This document shows, piece after piece, positions 1-6,252 of a stretch of 18,609 bases of DNA. The translations under genes and the position numbers were made by a program. How positions within the stretch are numbered: position 1 is the first letter of the stretch; each line of letters opens with the position of its first letter. The notes beneath the pieces were generated by a model. The model saw only the letters and a program-made list of their open reading frames with translations. It was not told where the DNA came from and did not search any database. The stretch is from Gammaproteobacteria bacterium (GTDB lineage: Bacteria > Pseudomonadota > Gammaproteobacteria > Pseudomonadales > Pseudohongiellaceae), in assembly GCA_007571115.1 (NCBI GenBank), contig RKSA01000132.1:1-18609 (forward strand), in the 5' to 3' direction.

Positions 1-1
1 C

Positions 2-226
2 AAGCCTGCGTGGGAATGGGATCCCAACGATGCAGCCACCAATGCAGCAGTCGACGCGAGGATCTGGGACGACGCCTTTTCCCGCTACAACGCGGGAGTT
101 CCCATCTATCTGCCCGATGGCAACCGCGGAGTGGAAAATTGCAGCGGCAACAGATGGAGCAGCCCGATCGGCTGCAACTACCGCAACCTGGTGCGGCGGC
201 ATATCGCCAACCGGCCCTGGGAGTGA
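2..226 (+). CDS. C-terminal end of an unidentified protein, probably exported (partial)
   Basis: An open frame enters from the left edge and ends at TGA 224-226, giving 74 visible residues. The segment is rich in Trp, Asn and Arg and contains two cysteines about 11 residues apart (in NCSGN and IGCNY) that could form a disulfide, which would fit an exported protein. It ends in NRPWE. I do not recognise the family from this tail. The next gene starts 49 bp downstream on the same strand with its own ribosome binding site, so the two may form one transcription unit. That the frame is real rests on its position directly before a well-supported gene and on its natural stop; the start lies outside the window. 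Confidence 0.55.
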   Translation, partial: KPAWEWDPNDAATNAAVDARIWDDAFSRYNAGVPIYLPDGNRGVENCSGNRWSSPIGCNYRNLVRRHIANRPWE

Positions 227-275
227 ACGAAAGTCCGAAATATGGCAACATCAAGCCGATTCTGGAGGACAAGTC

Positions 276-2291
276 ATGCAGATTGCCGATTCGAAGAAAT
301 TCCTGCCTGGGCTCGTGTTCTGCCTCGCCGGCCCGGCCCTCGCCGCCGAAGGCGAGCTGTTCAGCAGCGACGCCAGCGAGTGGCTGACCTTGGGAGGCGA
401 TTATGCGCACACGCGCTATTCGCCAGCCGATGAAATCACTGCGGAGAACTTCGCCGAACTCGAAGTCGCCTGGGAGTGGGACGGCGCGAGCTTCGATGCC
501 GTCAGCGGTCGCGCAACTCCTTCGCTGATCGACGGCATCCTCTATACCGTCGTCGGCGACAAGCGATTCGTCGTCGCCATCGACCCGAAGACCGGCGACA
601 CAATCTGGACGTATCGCGAGCCTGTCACGCCCCGCGCCGAATATTCGATGCGCGCCGACTATGGCAAGGGAGTCGCGTATTCCGAAGTCGATGGCCGCGG
701 CGTGATCTACATCGTTTCGCCGGGCTTTTTCCTCACCGCTCTCGATGCCAGGACCGGCCACCCCCTCGAAGGATTCGGCAGCCCCGTTGGCATCGAGGGC
801 TTCCCCGAAACCGGCGTGGTCGATCTGCTCGCCGACCTCGGCCACCCCTACGATCCTCGCGAGGGGATTCCGCTGGAAATCGGCTACATCACCTCGTCTT
901 CGCCGCCGATCGTCGTCAACGACACCATCGTCGTCGGCAATTCGGCCGAACAGGGCTATTTGCAGGCCCGGGTCGAGAACGTTCCCGGCGACATCCTTGC
1001 CTACGACAAGGCCACGGGAGAATTCAAGTGGAAGTTCAACGTCATACCCCGGCCCGGCGAATACGGCCACGAGAGCTGGGAAAACGACGCTTGGCAATGG
1101 ACCGGCGACGTGTCCTCCTGGGCGCCGCTATCCGCCGACCCGGCGAACCACCTCGTCTACGTCCCGACCAATAGCGCGACCATCGACTATTACGGCGGCT
1201 TCCGCCCCGGCGACAACCTCTACGCCGCGAGCATCATCGCCCTCGACACCCGCACCGGCGAGCGCGCCTGGCATTTCCAGTTCGTGCGGCACGAAATCTG
1301 GAATTTCGACACGCCAACCGCGCCGGTATTGCTCGATATCGAAGTCGATGGCGAGGCGATTCCGGCGGTCGCGCAGGTGACCAAGCAGGCCTGGGTCTTC
1401 ACCTTCAACCGCATCACTGGCGAGCCCGTCTGGCCCATCGTCGAGCGCCCGGTGCCTCCTTCCATCGTTCCTGGAGAGATGCTTTCGCCGACCCAGCCCC
1501 ACGTGACCTGGCCCGAACCCTTCGACATGCAAGGAATCAGCGAGGACGATCTCGTCGATTTCACTCCCGAATTGCGCACCGAGGCGCTCGCGGTGATGGA
1601 AGACTACGTGATGGGGCCGCTATACAATCCTCCCATCCACTCGGACAACCCGGAAGGCAAGTACGCCGCGATGAACTGCCCCGGCGGGGCTGGCGGCGCC
1701 AACATCACGGCGCCTCCGGTGGCCGACCCGAACCTCGGCGTGCTGTACATTTCCTCGCACAAGGCCTGTTTTGCCCTGCGCCTGATTCCGGGCGAGGAGG
1801 CCGATGCGCTGTTCTCCGCAAGCCCGACCGGAACGACCCTGTCGCGATACGCCAACAGCGTTCGTGGCGCCACGGCAAGAACGCCGCGGCTGCGTTCGGG
1901 AATTCCGGTCTGGAAGCCGCCGTACAGCCGTATCGTCGCGATCGACATGAACAGCGGTGAGCACCTCTGGCAGATTCCCACCGGCGAAACGCCGGCCCGC
2001 ATCGCCAACAGCCCGGCTCTCGAAGGCATCGATATCGGCAATACCGGAACCGGCAACCTCGTGCCGATGGTCGTCACTCCGAACATGCTCGTCTACACCG
2101 ATGTCGCCAGCGACGGCACGCCGATGCTCTATTCGGTCAACAAGGACAGCGGCGAGATCATGGCCGAAGTCGAAGCCCCGGCTCGTTCGAGCTATGGCAT
2201 GAGCTCCTGGGTCCACGACGGCCATCAGTACATCATCCTGCAGACCGGCTCGAAACTGACCGCCATGGCCCTGCCCGCCGCCGCGCCATAG
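276..2291 (+). CDS. Secreted PQQ-dependent dehydrogenase (quinoprotein, eight-bladed propeller type)
   Basis: This 671-residue protein belongs to the pyrroloquinoline-quinone dehydrogenase superfamily, which oxidises alcohols or sugars in the periplasm. I start it at ATG 276 because GGAGG (264-268) sits 7 bp upstream and the product then begins with a signal peptide (residues 1-24, cleavage near ALAA|EGE); the open frame reaches further upstream but has no such support. The N-terminal segment with DYAHTRYSP (about 42-50) and repeated blades such as AIDPKTGDTIW and ALDTRTGERAW are typical. HEIWNFDTP (339-347) and TKQAWVF (369-375) match the glucose-dehydrogenase-like region that carries the catalytic Asp and a conserved Lys. 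No CxxCH haem motif and no adjacent-cysteine pair are present, so it is not a quinohaemoprotein or a classical methanol dehydrogenase. The substrate cannot be read from the sequence. No PQQ synthesis genes are in view. Confidence 0.9.
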   Translation: MQIADSKKFLPGLVFCLAGPALAAEGELFSSDASEWLTLGGDYAHTRYSPADEITAENFAELEVAWEWDGASFDAVSGRATPSLIDGILYTVVGDKRFVVAIDPKTGDTIWTYREPVTPRAEYSMRADYGKGVAYSEVDGRGVIYIVSPGFFLTALDARTGHPLEGFGSPVGIEGFPETGVVDLLADLGHPYDPREGIPLEIGYITSSSPPIVVNDTIVVGNSAEQGYLQARVENVPGDILAYDKATGEFKWKFNVIPRPGEYGHESWENDAWQWTGDVSSWAPLSADPANHLVYVPTNSATIDYYGGFRPGDNLYAASIIALDTRTGERAWHFQFVRHEIWNFDTPTAPVLLDIEVDGEAIPAVAQVTKQAWVFTFNRITGEPVWPIVERPVPPSIVPGEMLSPTQPHVTWPEPFDMQGISEDDLVDFTPELRTEALAVMEDYVMGPLYNPPIHSDNPEGKYAAMNCPGGAGGANITAPPVADPNLGVLYISSHKACFALRLIPGEEADALFSASPTGTTLSRYANSVRGATARTPRLRSGIPVWKPPYSRIVAIDMNSGEHLWQIPTGETPARIANSPALEGIDIGNTGTGNLVPMVVTPNMLVYTDVASDGTPMLYSVNKDSGEIMAEVEAPARSSYGMSSWVHDGHQYIILQTGSKLTAMALPAAAP

Positions 2292-2326
2292 CCTGCAAGG
2301 CCATCACGGCCATTGCAGCCATGGCG

Positions 2327-2344
2327 GCAAGAGTCGCAAGAGTC
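2327..2344. repeat. 9-bp tandem repeat, two copies
   Basis: GCAAGAGTC occurs twice head to tail, 35 bp after the PQQ dehydrogenase stop. It looks like a slippage product in the spacer before the ATPase gene. Confidence 0.6.
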
Positions 2345-2376
2345 GCGACAAATATCGGTCGATTTGCAGTGCCTTC

Positions 2377-2431
2377 GTCGATTATCATGAAAAATCCACG
2401 AAGCAATTGCGCATTTTCATGATTCCTCGAC
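2377..2431 (+). promoter_or_regulatory. Inverted repeat spanning the ATPase start codon
   Basis: The left arm GTCGA (2377-2381) plus ATCATGAAAA (2384-2393) is complementary to TTTTCATGAT (2414-2423) plus TCGAC (2427-2431). That is 15 base pairs with a small 2/3-nt internal loop and a 20-nt apical loop. The ATPase start codon ATG 2419-2421 lies inside the right arm. In mRNA the stem would hide the start codon; as DNA it could be an operator. The arms are seen directly; the regulatory role is inferred. Confidence 0.5.
2387..2422 (+). CDS. Possible 11-residue leader peptide overlapping the ATPase start
   Basis: ATG 2387 opens a frame reading MKNPRSNCAFS and stops at TGA 2420-2422. That stop overlaps the ATPase ATG 2419-2421 in an ATGA junction, a common arrangement for translational coupling. 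There is no convincing Shine-Dalgarno sequence before it, and a frame this short can arise by chance. It lies wholly inside the inverted repeat, so a ribosome on it would open the stem that covers the ATPase start. Low confidence as a real gene. Confidence 0.25.
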   Translation: MKNPRSNCAFS

Positions 2432-3561
2432 AGCTCGATTTGCTCAAACTGCTCGGCCGCTCCTCGCATTTCCTGTTTGGACCGAGAGGCAGCGGCAAGA
2501 GTTTCCTGATCCGGGAGACCTGCCTCGATGCCGCCGATTACGTCGATCTGCTCGATTCCCGGACTTGGCTGCGACTCAAGGCTGACCCGGCGCTATTGCA
2601 TTCGCTGGTCGCCAGGCCGCTGGTCGTGATCGACGAGATTCAGCGAGTCCCCGAACTGCTCAACGAAGTGCATCACGCCATCGAAACGAAAGGGCAGCGC
2701 TTCCTGCTCACCGGCAGCAGTGCGCGCAGCCTGCGCCGACGAGGCGTGAACCTGCTCGCGGGCCGGGCATTCCGTGCCGAGCTGTTTCCATTGACCTGGT
2801 TCGAGCTGAACCGGCACGGCAGCTTCGATCTGCACCGCCATTTGCGGCTCGGCGGGCTGCCGACGGTCTGGTCCGGAGAGTTCGGCGAGGATTATCTCCA
2901 CGCCTACGTCGAGACCTATCTGAAAGAGGAAATCCAGGTCGAGAGCCTGATCCGCAGCTTGCCCAACTACACGAGGTTCCTGCACGGCGCGGCGTTCAAC
3001 AACTCGCGAATCCTCAACTATGCCAAGGTCGCCAACGATGCGCAGCTCGCTCCGAATACCGTCCGCGACTACTACCAGATCCTCACTGACACGCTGCTCG
3101 GCTTCCAGGTTCCTCCCTGGCGAGGCGCAGGGGCCCGAAAGTCCGTGCAAACCGCGAAATACTATCTGTGCGACCCGGGAATCGTTCATGCCTTGCTGGG
3201 AACGCGTTCCATCGAGCCTGCCAGCGACCTTTTTGGCATGTCCTTCGAGCACTTCATCGCCTGCGAATTGCGCGCGTTTCTTTCCTACAACCGCATCAGG
3301 CTGCCATTGCAGTTCTGGCGCACTCAAGGCGGCCGGGAAGTCGATTTCGTGATCGGCAAGGAAATCGCCATCGAGATCAAGAGCGCCGAGTCGGTCAGCC
3401 GTCGCGACCACAAGGGCCTGCAGGCGATCGCCGACGAACAGCCTTGGCGGCACTTGCTGCTGGTATCCCGGGATCCGGCCGAGGCAAGCTTCCCGGACGG
3501 CATTCAGCACGTTCCCTGGAAAAGCTTCCTAGAGCGCCTGTGGCGGCGCGACTATCTTTGA
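2419..3561 (+). CDS. COG1373/DUF4143-type AAA ATPase
   Basis: This 380-residue protein has the standard layout of the family: an N-terminal P-loop ATPase, a winged-helix-like middle, and a C-terminal DUF4143 domain. GPRGSGKS (21-28) is the Walker A loop, VVIDEIQ (69-75) is Walker B, and LLTGSSAR (96-103) is the sensor segment. Near the C-terminus REVDFVIG (306-313) followed by AIEIKSAE (317-324) forms a PD-(D/E)XK-like signature (D309, E319, K321). The molecular role of this family is largely unknown. I chose ATG 2419 rather than TTG 2407 because family members begin close to the P-loop and because of the ATGA junction with a short upstream frame. The ribosome binding site is weak. A second member of the family opens at the other end of the window. 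The gene converges on tRNA-Met. Confidence 0.88.
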   Translation: MIPRQLDLLKLLGRSSHFLFGPRGSGKSFLIRETCLDAADYVDLLDSRTWLRLKADPALLHSLVARPLVVIDEIQRVPELLNEVHHAIETKGQRFLLTGSSARSLRRRGVNLLAGRAFRAELFPLTWFELNRHGSFDLHRHLRLGGLPTVWSGEFGEDYLHAYVETYLKEEIQVESLIRSLPNYTRFLHGAAFNNSRILNYAKVANDAQLAPNTVRDYYQILTDTLLGFQVPPWRGAGARKSVQTAKYYLCDPGIVHALLGTRSIEPASDLFGMSFEHFIACELRAFLSYNRIRLPLQFWRTQGGREVDFVIGKEIAIEIKSAESVSRRDHKGLQAIADEQPWRHLLLVSRDPAEASFPDGIQHVPWKSFLERLWRRDYL

Positions 3562-3594
3562 CAGGCGAGCTTTGACAGGCGGACTTTGAAGGGC
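3556..3594. repeat. 14-bp tandem repeat crossing the ATPase stop codon
   Basis: CTTTGACAGGCGAG (3556), CTTTGACAGGCGGA (3570) and CTTTGAAGGGC (3584) follow each other with a 14-bp period. The first copy contains the TGA stop (3559-3561), and TGA recurs at the same place in the next two copies. The sequence shows nearly three copies. It probably arose by replication slippage. Confidence 0.75.
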
Positions 3595-3629
3595 TGCTGA
3601 TCGACCGTTGGCCGGCTTGGGCGGGAAGG

Positions 3630-3706
3630 TGGTGGCTATGGCTGGATTTGAACCAGCGACCCCAGCATTATGAGTGCTGTGCTCTGACCAACTGAGCTAC
3701 ATAGCC
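3630..3706 (-). tRNA. tRNA-Met (CAT), elongator type
   Basis: Read on the minus strand, this 77-nt stretch folds as a full cloverleaf with encoded CCA. It has acceptor arms GGCTATG and CATAGCC, a D-arm GCTC/GAGC, an anticodon stem CAGCA/TGCTG around CTCATAA, and a T-arm GCTGG-TTCAAAT-CCAGC. The anticodon CAT corresponds to plus-strand ATG at 3670-3672. The full G-C start of the acceptor stem and close resemblance to enterobacterial elongator tRNA-Met argue against an initiator tRNA. It lies downstream of ychF, as in Pseudomonas. Its 3' end faces the ATPase and PQQ genes. Confidence 0.96.
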
Positions 3707-3750
3707 GCAAGCGAGCGCAGCGTTGCCCCGATGCGCTTTCAAGGGGGCGG

Positions 3751-3779
3751 ATTCTCGGCATTGGCAGCGGCATTGTCAA
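3751..3779 (-). promoter_or_regulatory. Promoter for tRNA-Met
   Basis: On the minus strand a perfect -35 box TTGACA (3779-3774) is followed by a 17-bp spacer and GAGAAT (3756-3751, four of six to the -10 consensus). Transcription would start near 3744, giving a 5' leader of about 38 nt before the mature tRNA at 3706. It sits between the ychF stop and the tRNA, so the tRNA can be transcribed independently of ychF. Confidence 0.55.
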
Positions 3780-3804
3780 GCTGCCGTGCTGGTTCAACCC
3801 CGCG

Positions 3805-3837
3805 TTCAGGCGTTGTTCGGACATTGTTCAGACATTG
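3805..3837. repeat. 11-bp tandem repeat crossing the ychF stop codon
   Basis: On the minus strand CAATGTCTGAA, CAATGTCCGAA and CAACGCCTGAA follow directly, an 11-bp period over three copies (3837 down to 3805). The first copy encodes the last ychF codons and the TGA stop. The period is not a multiple of three, so later copies do not extend the reading frame. Confidence 0.75.
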
Positions 3838-4919
3838 AAGCGGAAGTGCATCACGTCGCCGTCTTGGACTTGGTAGTCCCTGCCTTCGAGCCGCCATTTG
3901 CCGGCGTCCTTGGCGCCGGCCTCGCCGCCGTGGGCGACGTAGTCCTCGTAGGCGATCACTTCGGCGCGGATGAAGCCCTGCTCGAAATCGGTGTGAATGA
4001 CTCCTGCGGCGGTCGCCGCCGAGGCCTGCTGCCGCACCGTCCAGGCCCGCGCCTCTTTCGGCCCTGCGGTGAAGAAAGTCTGCAAGCCGAGAAGCTGGTA
4101 GGCAGCGCGGATGACGCGATCGAGGCCGGGCTCCTCCATGCCGAGCTCGGCGAGGAATTCGAGCTTCTCCCCGTCGGCGAGTTCGGCGATCTCGGCTTCG
4201 AGCTTGTTGCAGATCACGACGAACTCGGCGCCTTCGGCTGCGGCCACTTTGCGCACCGCCTCGACGTGGCCGCCATGCTGCGAGCCGTCCTCATCGACGT
4301 TGGCGACGTAAAGCACCGGCTTGGCGGTGAGCAGATGCAGCTCGCGCAGGTTCTCGCGTTCCTCGCGATACAGCTCGATGGCGCGAACGGGGCGCATTGC
4401 ATCGAGGCCGGCTTGCACCTTCTCGAGCAGCACCGCCTGGCGTTGCGCGTCCTTGTCGCCGCTTTTGGCGACTCGGCCGACCCGGTCGAGGCTGCGGCTG
4501 ACGGTTTCGAGGTCGGCCAGTGCGAGCTCGGCGTTGATCGTCTCGATGTCCTCGATGGGGCGGATGCGGTCGGCGACGTGGACGACGTTGGCGTCCTCGA
4601 AGCAGCGCACGACGTGGGCGATGGCATCGGTTTCGCGGATGTTGGCGAGGAACTGATTGCCAAGCCCTTCGCCCTTGGCGGCGCCGGCGACGAGGCCAGC
4701 GATGTCAGTGAACTCGACCGTCGCGGGGATGACTCTGGCAGGCTTCGCGATCGCCGTGATCCGTTCGAGCCTGGGGTCGGGAACCGGAACGACTCCCGAG
4801 TTGGGCTCGATCGTGCAAAAGGGATAGTTTTCGGCGGCAATGCCCGCATTGGTCAAGGCATTGAACAAGGTCGACTTGCCGACATTGGGCAGCCCGACGA
4901 TTCCGCAAGTGACCGCCAT
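3828..4919 (-). CDS. ychF: Redox-responsive ATPase YchF (Obg-family P-loop protein)
   Basis: This 363-residue protein is full length and closely resembles E. coli YchF, a ribosome-associated ATPase linked to the oxidative stress response. The Walker A motif GLPNVGKST is at 9-17. The conserved redox-sensing cysteine is present in PFCTIEPN (C35). DIAGLVAGAAKGEGLGNQF (72-90) is the G3 region, where YchF lacks the catalytic Gln of ordinary GTPases. NVDE (207-210) is the altered G4 motif that gives ATP rather than GTP preference. The C-terminal TGS domain runs from about 281 and ends in the typical DGDVMHFRFNV. ATG 4919 gives the same N-terminus as the family. Only 3 bp separate it from the pth stop, so the two are almost certainly cotranscribed and probably translationally coupled. 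Confidence 0.97.
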   Translation of the reverse strand: MAVTCGIVGLPNVGKSTLFNALTNAGIAAENYPFCTIEPNSGVVPVPDPRLERITAIAKPARVIPATVEFTDIAGLVAGAAKGEGLGNQFLANIRETDAIAHVVRCFEDANVVHVADRIRPIEDIETINAELALADLETVSRSLDRVGRVAKSGDKDAQRQAVLLEKVQAGLDAMRPVRAIELYREERENLRELHLLTAKPVLYVANVDEDGSQHGGHVEAVRKVAAAEGAEFVVICNKLEAEIAELADGEKLEFLAELGMEEPGLDRVIRAAYQLLGLQTFFTAGPKEARAWTVRQQASAATAAGVIHTDFEQGFIRAEVIAYEDYVAHGGEAGAKDAGKWRLEGRDYQVQDGDVMHFRFNV

Positions 4920-4922
4920 CGC

Positions 4923-5495
4923 TCAGTTGCCGCCGTGCAGGACGCGCATCGCGCCTTCCCAGTCGCCTGCCGCAGCTTGCGGCAGCACGGCGATGGCATC
5001 GCTGATCCTGCTTTCGATGATCGATGCCTCCCCGGCCGGAGGATCGCTCAGCACGTAATGGATGACCTGGGACTTGCTGCCAGGATGCCCGACGCCGATT
5101 CGCAAGCGGCGAAAGCCATCGCGGCCGCCGAAGGACTCGATGGTGCTGCGCAGGCCGTTATGCCCGCCGTGCCCGCCGCTCGCCTTGAACCGGACGGTTC
5201 CCACGGGAAGGTCGATCTCGTCGTGGGCAATCAATGCGTGCTCGGGCTCGATCTGGAAATAGCCGCACATCGCCGCGATCGAACGGCCGCTCAGATTCAT
5301 GTAGGTCTCCGGGCAAAGCAGGCGGATCTTGCTCCCGCCGATTTCGATGGCTGCGGTCTTGCCGAAGAATTTCGCCTGGGTGCGCAACTCGCCGCCGCAT
5401 GCAGCACAAAGCCGCTGCACAAACCAGAAGCCGGCATTGTGACGATTGCCGGAATGCCTGGGCCCCGGGTTGCCGAGGCCCACGATCAATTGCAA
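4923..5495 (-). CDS. pth: Peptidyl-tRNA hydrolase
   Basis: Pth releases peptides from peptidyl-tRNA that has dropped off the ribosome and recycles the tRNA. The 190-residue product has all the active-site residues at one position less than E. coli numbering: N9 in GLGNPG, catalytic H19 in RHNAG, N67 in MNLSG, D92 in HDEIDLP and N113 in GGHGGHNGLRS. I start it at TTG 5495, giving MQLIVGLGNPG; no ATG fits the family N-terminus, and the next TTG two codons on would cut into the first strand. The Shine-Dalgarno match is poor. It begins 14 bp after rplY and ends 3 bp before ychF, the usual rplY-pth-ychF order. The TTG start and weak binding site suggest translation relies on coupling to rplY. Confidence 0.96.
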   Translation of the reverse strand: MQLIVGLGNPGPRHSGNRHNAGFWFVQRLCAACGGELRTQAKFFGKTAAIEIGGSKIRLLCPETYMNLSGRSIAAMCGYFQIEPEHALIAHDEIDLPVGTVRFKASGGHGGHNGLRSTIESFGGRDGFRRLRIGVGHPGSKSQVIHYVLSDPPAGEASIIESRISDAIAVLPQAAAGDWEGAMRVLHGGN

Positions 5496-5509
5496 GCCGC
5501 CGGTCGTGG

Positions 5510-6163
5510 TCAGGAGGATTCTTCCTCGTCGTCGGTCTCTTCGGCCTCTTGCTCTTCGTCATCGGCCGCGCCACCCCGGGGAGACTGCACCGTAGCGACC
5601 GACAGGTCGCCTTCGCGACCATGGGTCAAGGCAAAGCTGGAAACGCCTTCGGGAAGCTCGATTTCCGACAGGTGTACCGTCTGGCCGAGCTCGACTTCGA
5701 GCATGTCGACCTCGATGTATTCGGGAAGGTCTTTCGGCAGGCAGCTCACGTCGATTTCGGTCATCGACTTGAGAATGCGGCCACCGCCGGTCTTCACTCC
5801 CGGGCATCGATCCTCGTTGATGAAATGCAGCGGCACGCGGACGTGGATCGCGTGGTCCTCGCTGATCCGCAGGAAGTCGGCATGGAGGATCGCCTGCCGC
5901 GCCGGATGGCGTTGCAAGTCCTTGATTACTGCGAGCTCCTTGTCCTTTCCCGCGATGTTCAGGGTGATGATGTGGGAAAAGAAGGTTTCGTTCTCCGTGG
6001 CGTGCAAGATGGCGTTGTGATCGATCGTCAGGGGCATCGGCGCCTTGTCCGCACCATACAGCACTGCGGGGATGGCATTGTGCAAACGACGCAGGCGGCG
6101 GCTCGCACCTTTCCCCAGGTCGGTTCGCACTTCGACGTCGAGCTCAAATGCAGAAGTTGACAT
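5510..6163 (-). CDS. rplY: 50S ribosomal protein L25, long (Ctc) form
   Basis: This 217-residue protein binds 5S rRNA. It is the two-domain Ctc form, more than twice the length of the 94-residue E. coli L25. The L25 domain is residues 1 to about 95 (RTDLGKGASRRLRR, IPAVLYG, LQRHPARQAILHADF). The second beta-rich domain covers about 96-190 (HIHVRVPLHFIN-like strand, ILKSMTEIDVSCLPKDLPEYI). A very acidic tail of Asp and Glu follows from about 200. The start is ATG 6163, preceded by AGGAGA with 5-bp spacing; an ATG eight codons upstream has no such site. It follows prs by 89 bp and precedes pth by 14 bp. Confidence 0.96.
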   Translation of the reverse strand: MSTSAFELDVEVRTDLGKGASRRLRRLHNAIPAVLYGADKAPMPLTIDHNAILHATENETFFSHIITLNIAGKDKELAVIKDLQRHPARQAILHADFLRISEDHAIHVRVPLHFINEDRCPGVKTGGGRILKSMTEIDVSCLPKDLPEYIEVDMLEVELGQTVHLSEIELPEGVSSFALTHGREGDLSVATVQSPRGGAADDEEQEAEETDDEEESS

Positions 6164-6194
6164 TTTCGTCTCCTGTCGCTGGTTCATGGAATTC

Positions 6195-6245
6195 CCGGCG
6201 CGGCTTGCGACCAGCCACGCCGGGGGCGGTTCGGGCTAGAGCCCG
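6195..6245 (-). promoter_or_regulatory. Two stem-loops between prs and rplY
   Basis: CGGGC-TAGA-GCCCG (6232-6245, arms extend to 6 bp if the loop closes) lies just after the prs stop. A second, stronger hairpin pairs CCGGCG and GGCT (6195-6205) with AGCC and CGCCGG (6213-6223), with one C/A mismatch and a 7-nt loop. Neither is followed by a T-run on the transcribed minus strand, so they are not standard intrinsic terminators. They could stabilise or process the prs message, or attenuate rplY. The role is inferred. Confidence 0.45.
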
Positions 6246-6252
6246 GATTTGT

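Noticed and set aside
3763..3785. Terminator for ychF (GGCAGC/GCTGCC stem)
   Set aside because: There is no T-run after the stem on the minus strand, and its loop contains the -35 box of the tRNA-Met promoter.
3723..6020. A 765-codon open frame on the plus strand
   Set aside because: It is antisense to ychF, pth and rplY, whose families and active sites are clear. High GC content and codon bias keep the opposite strand open; the translation matches no family I know.
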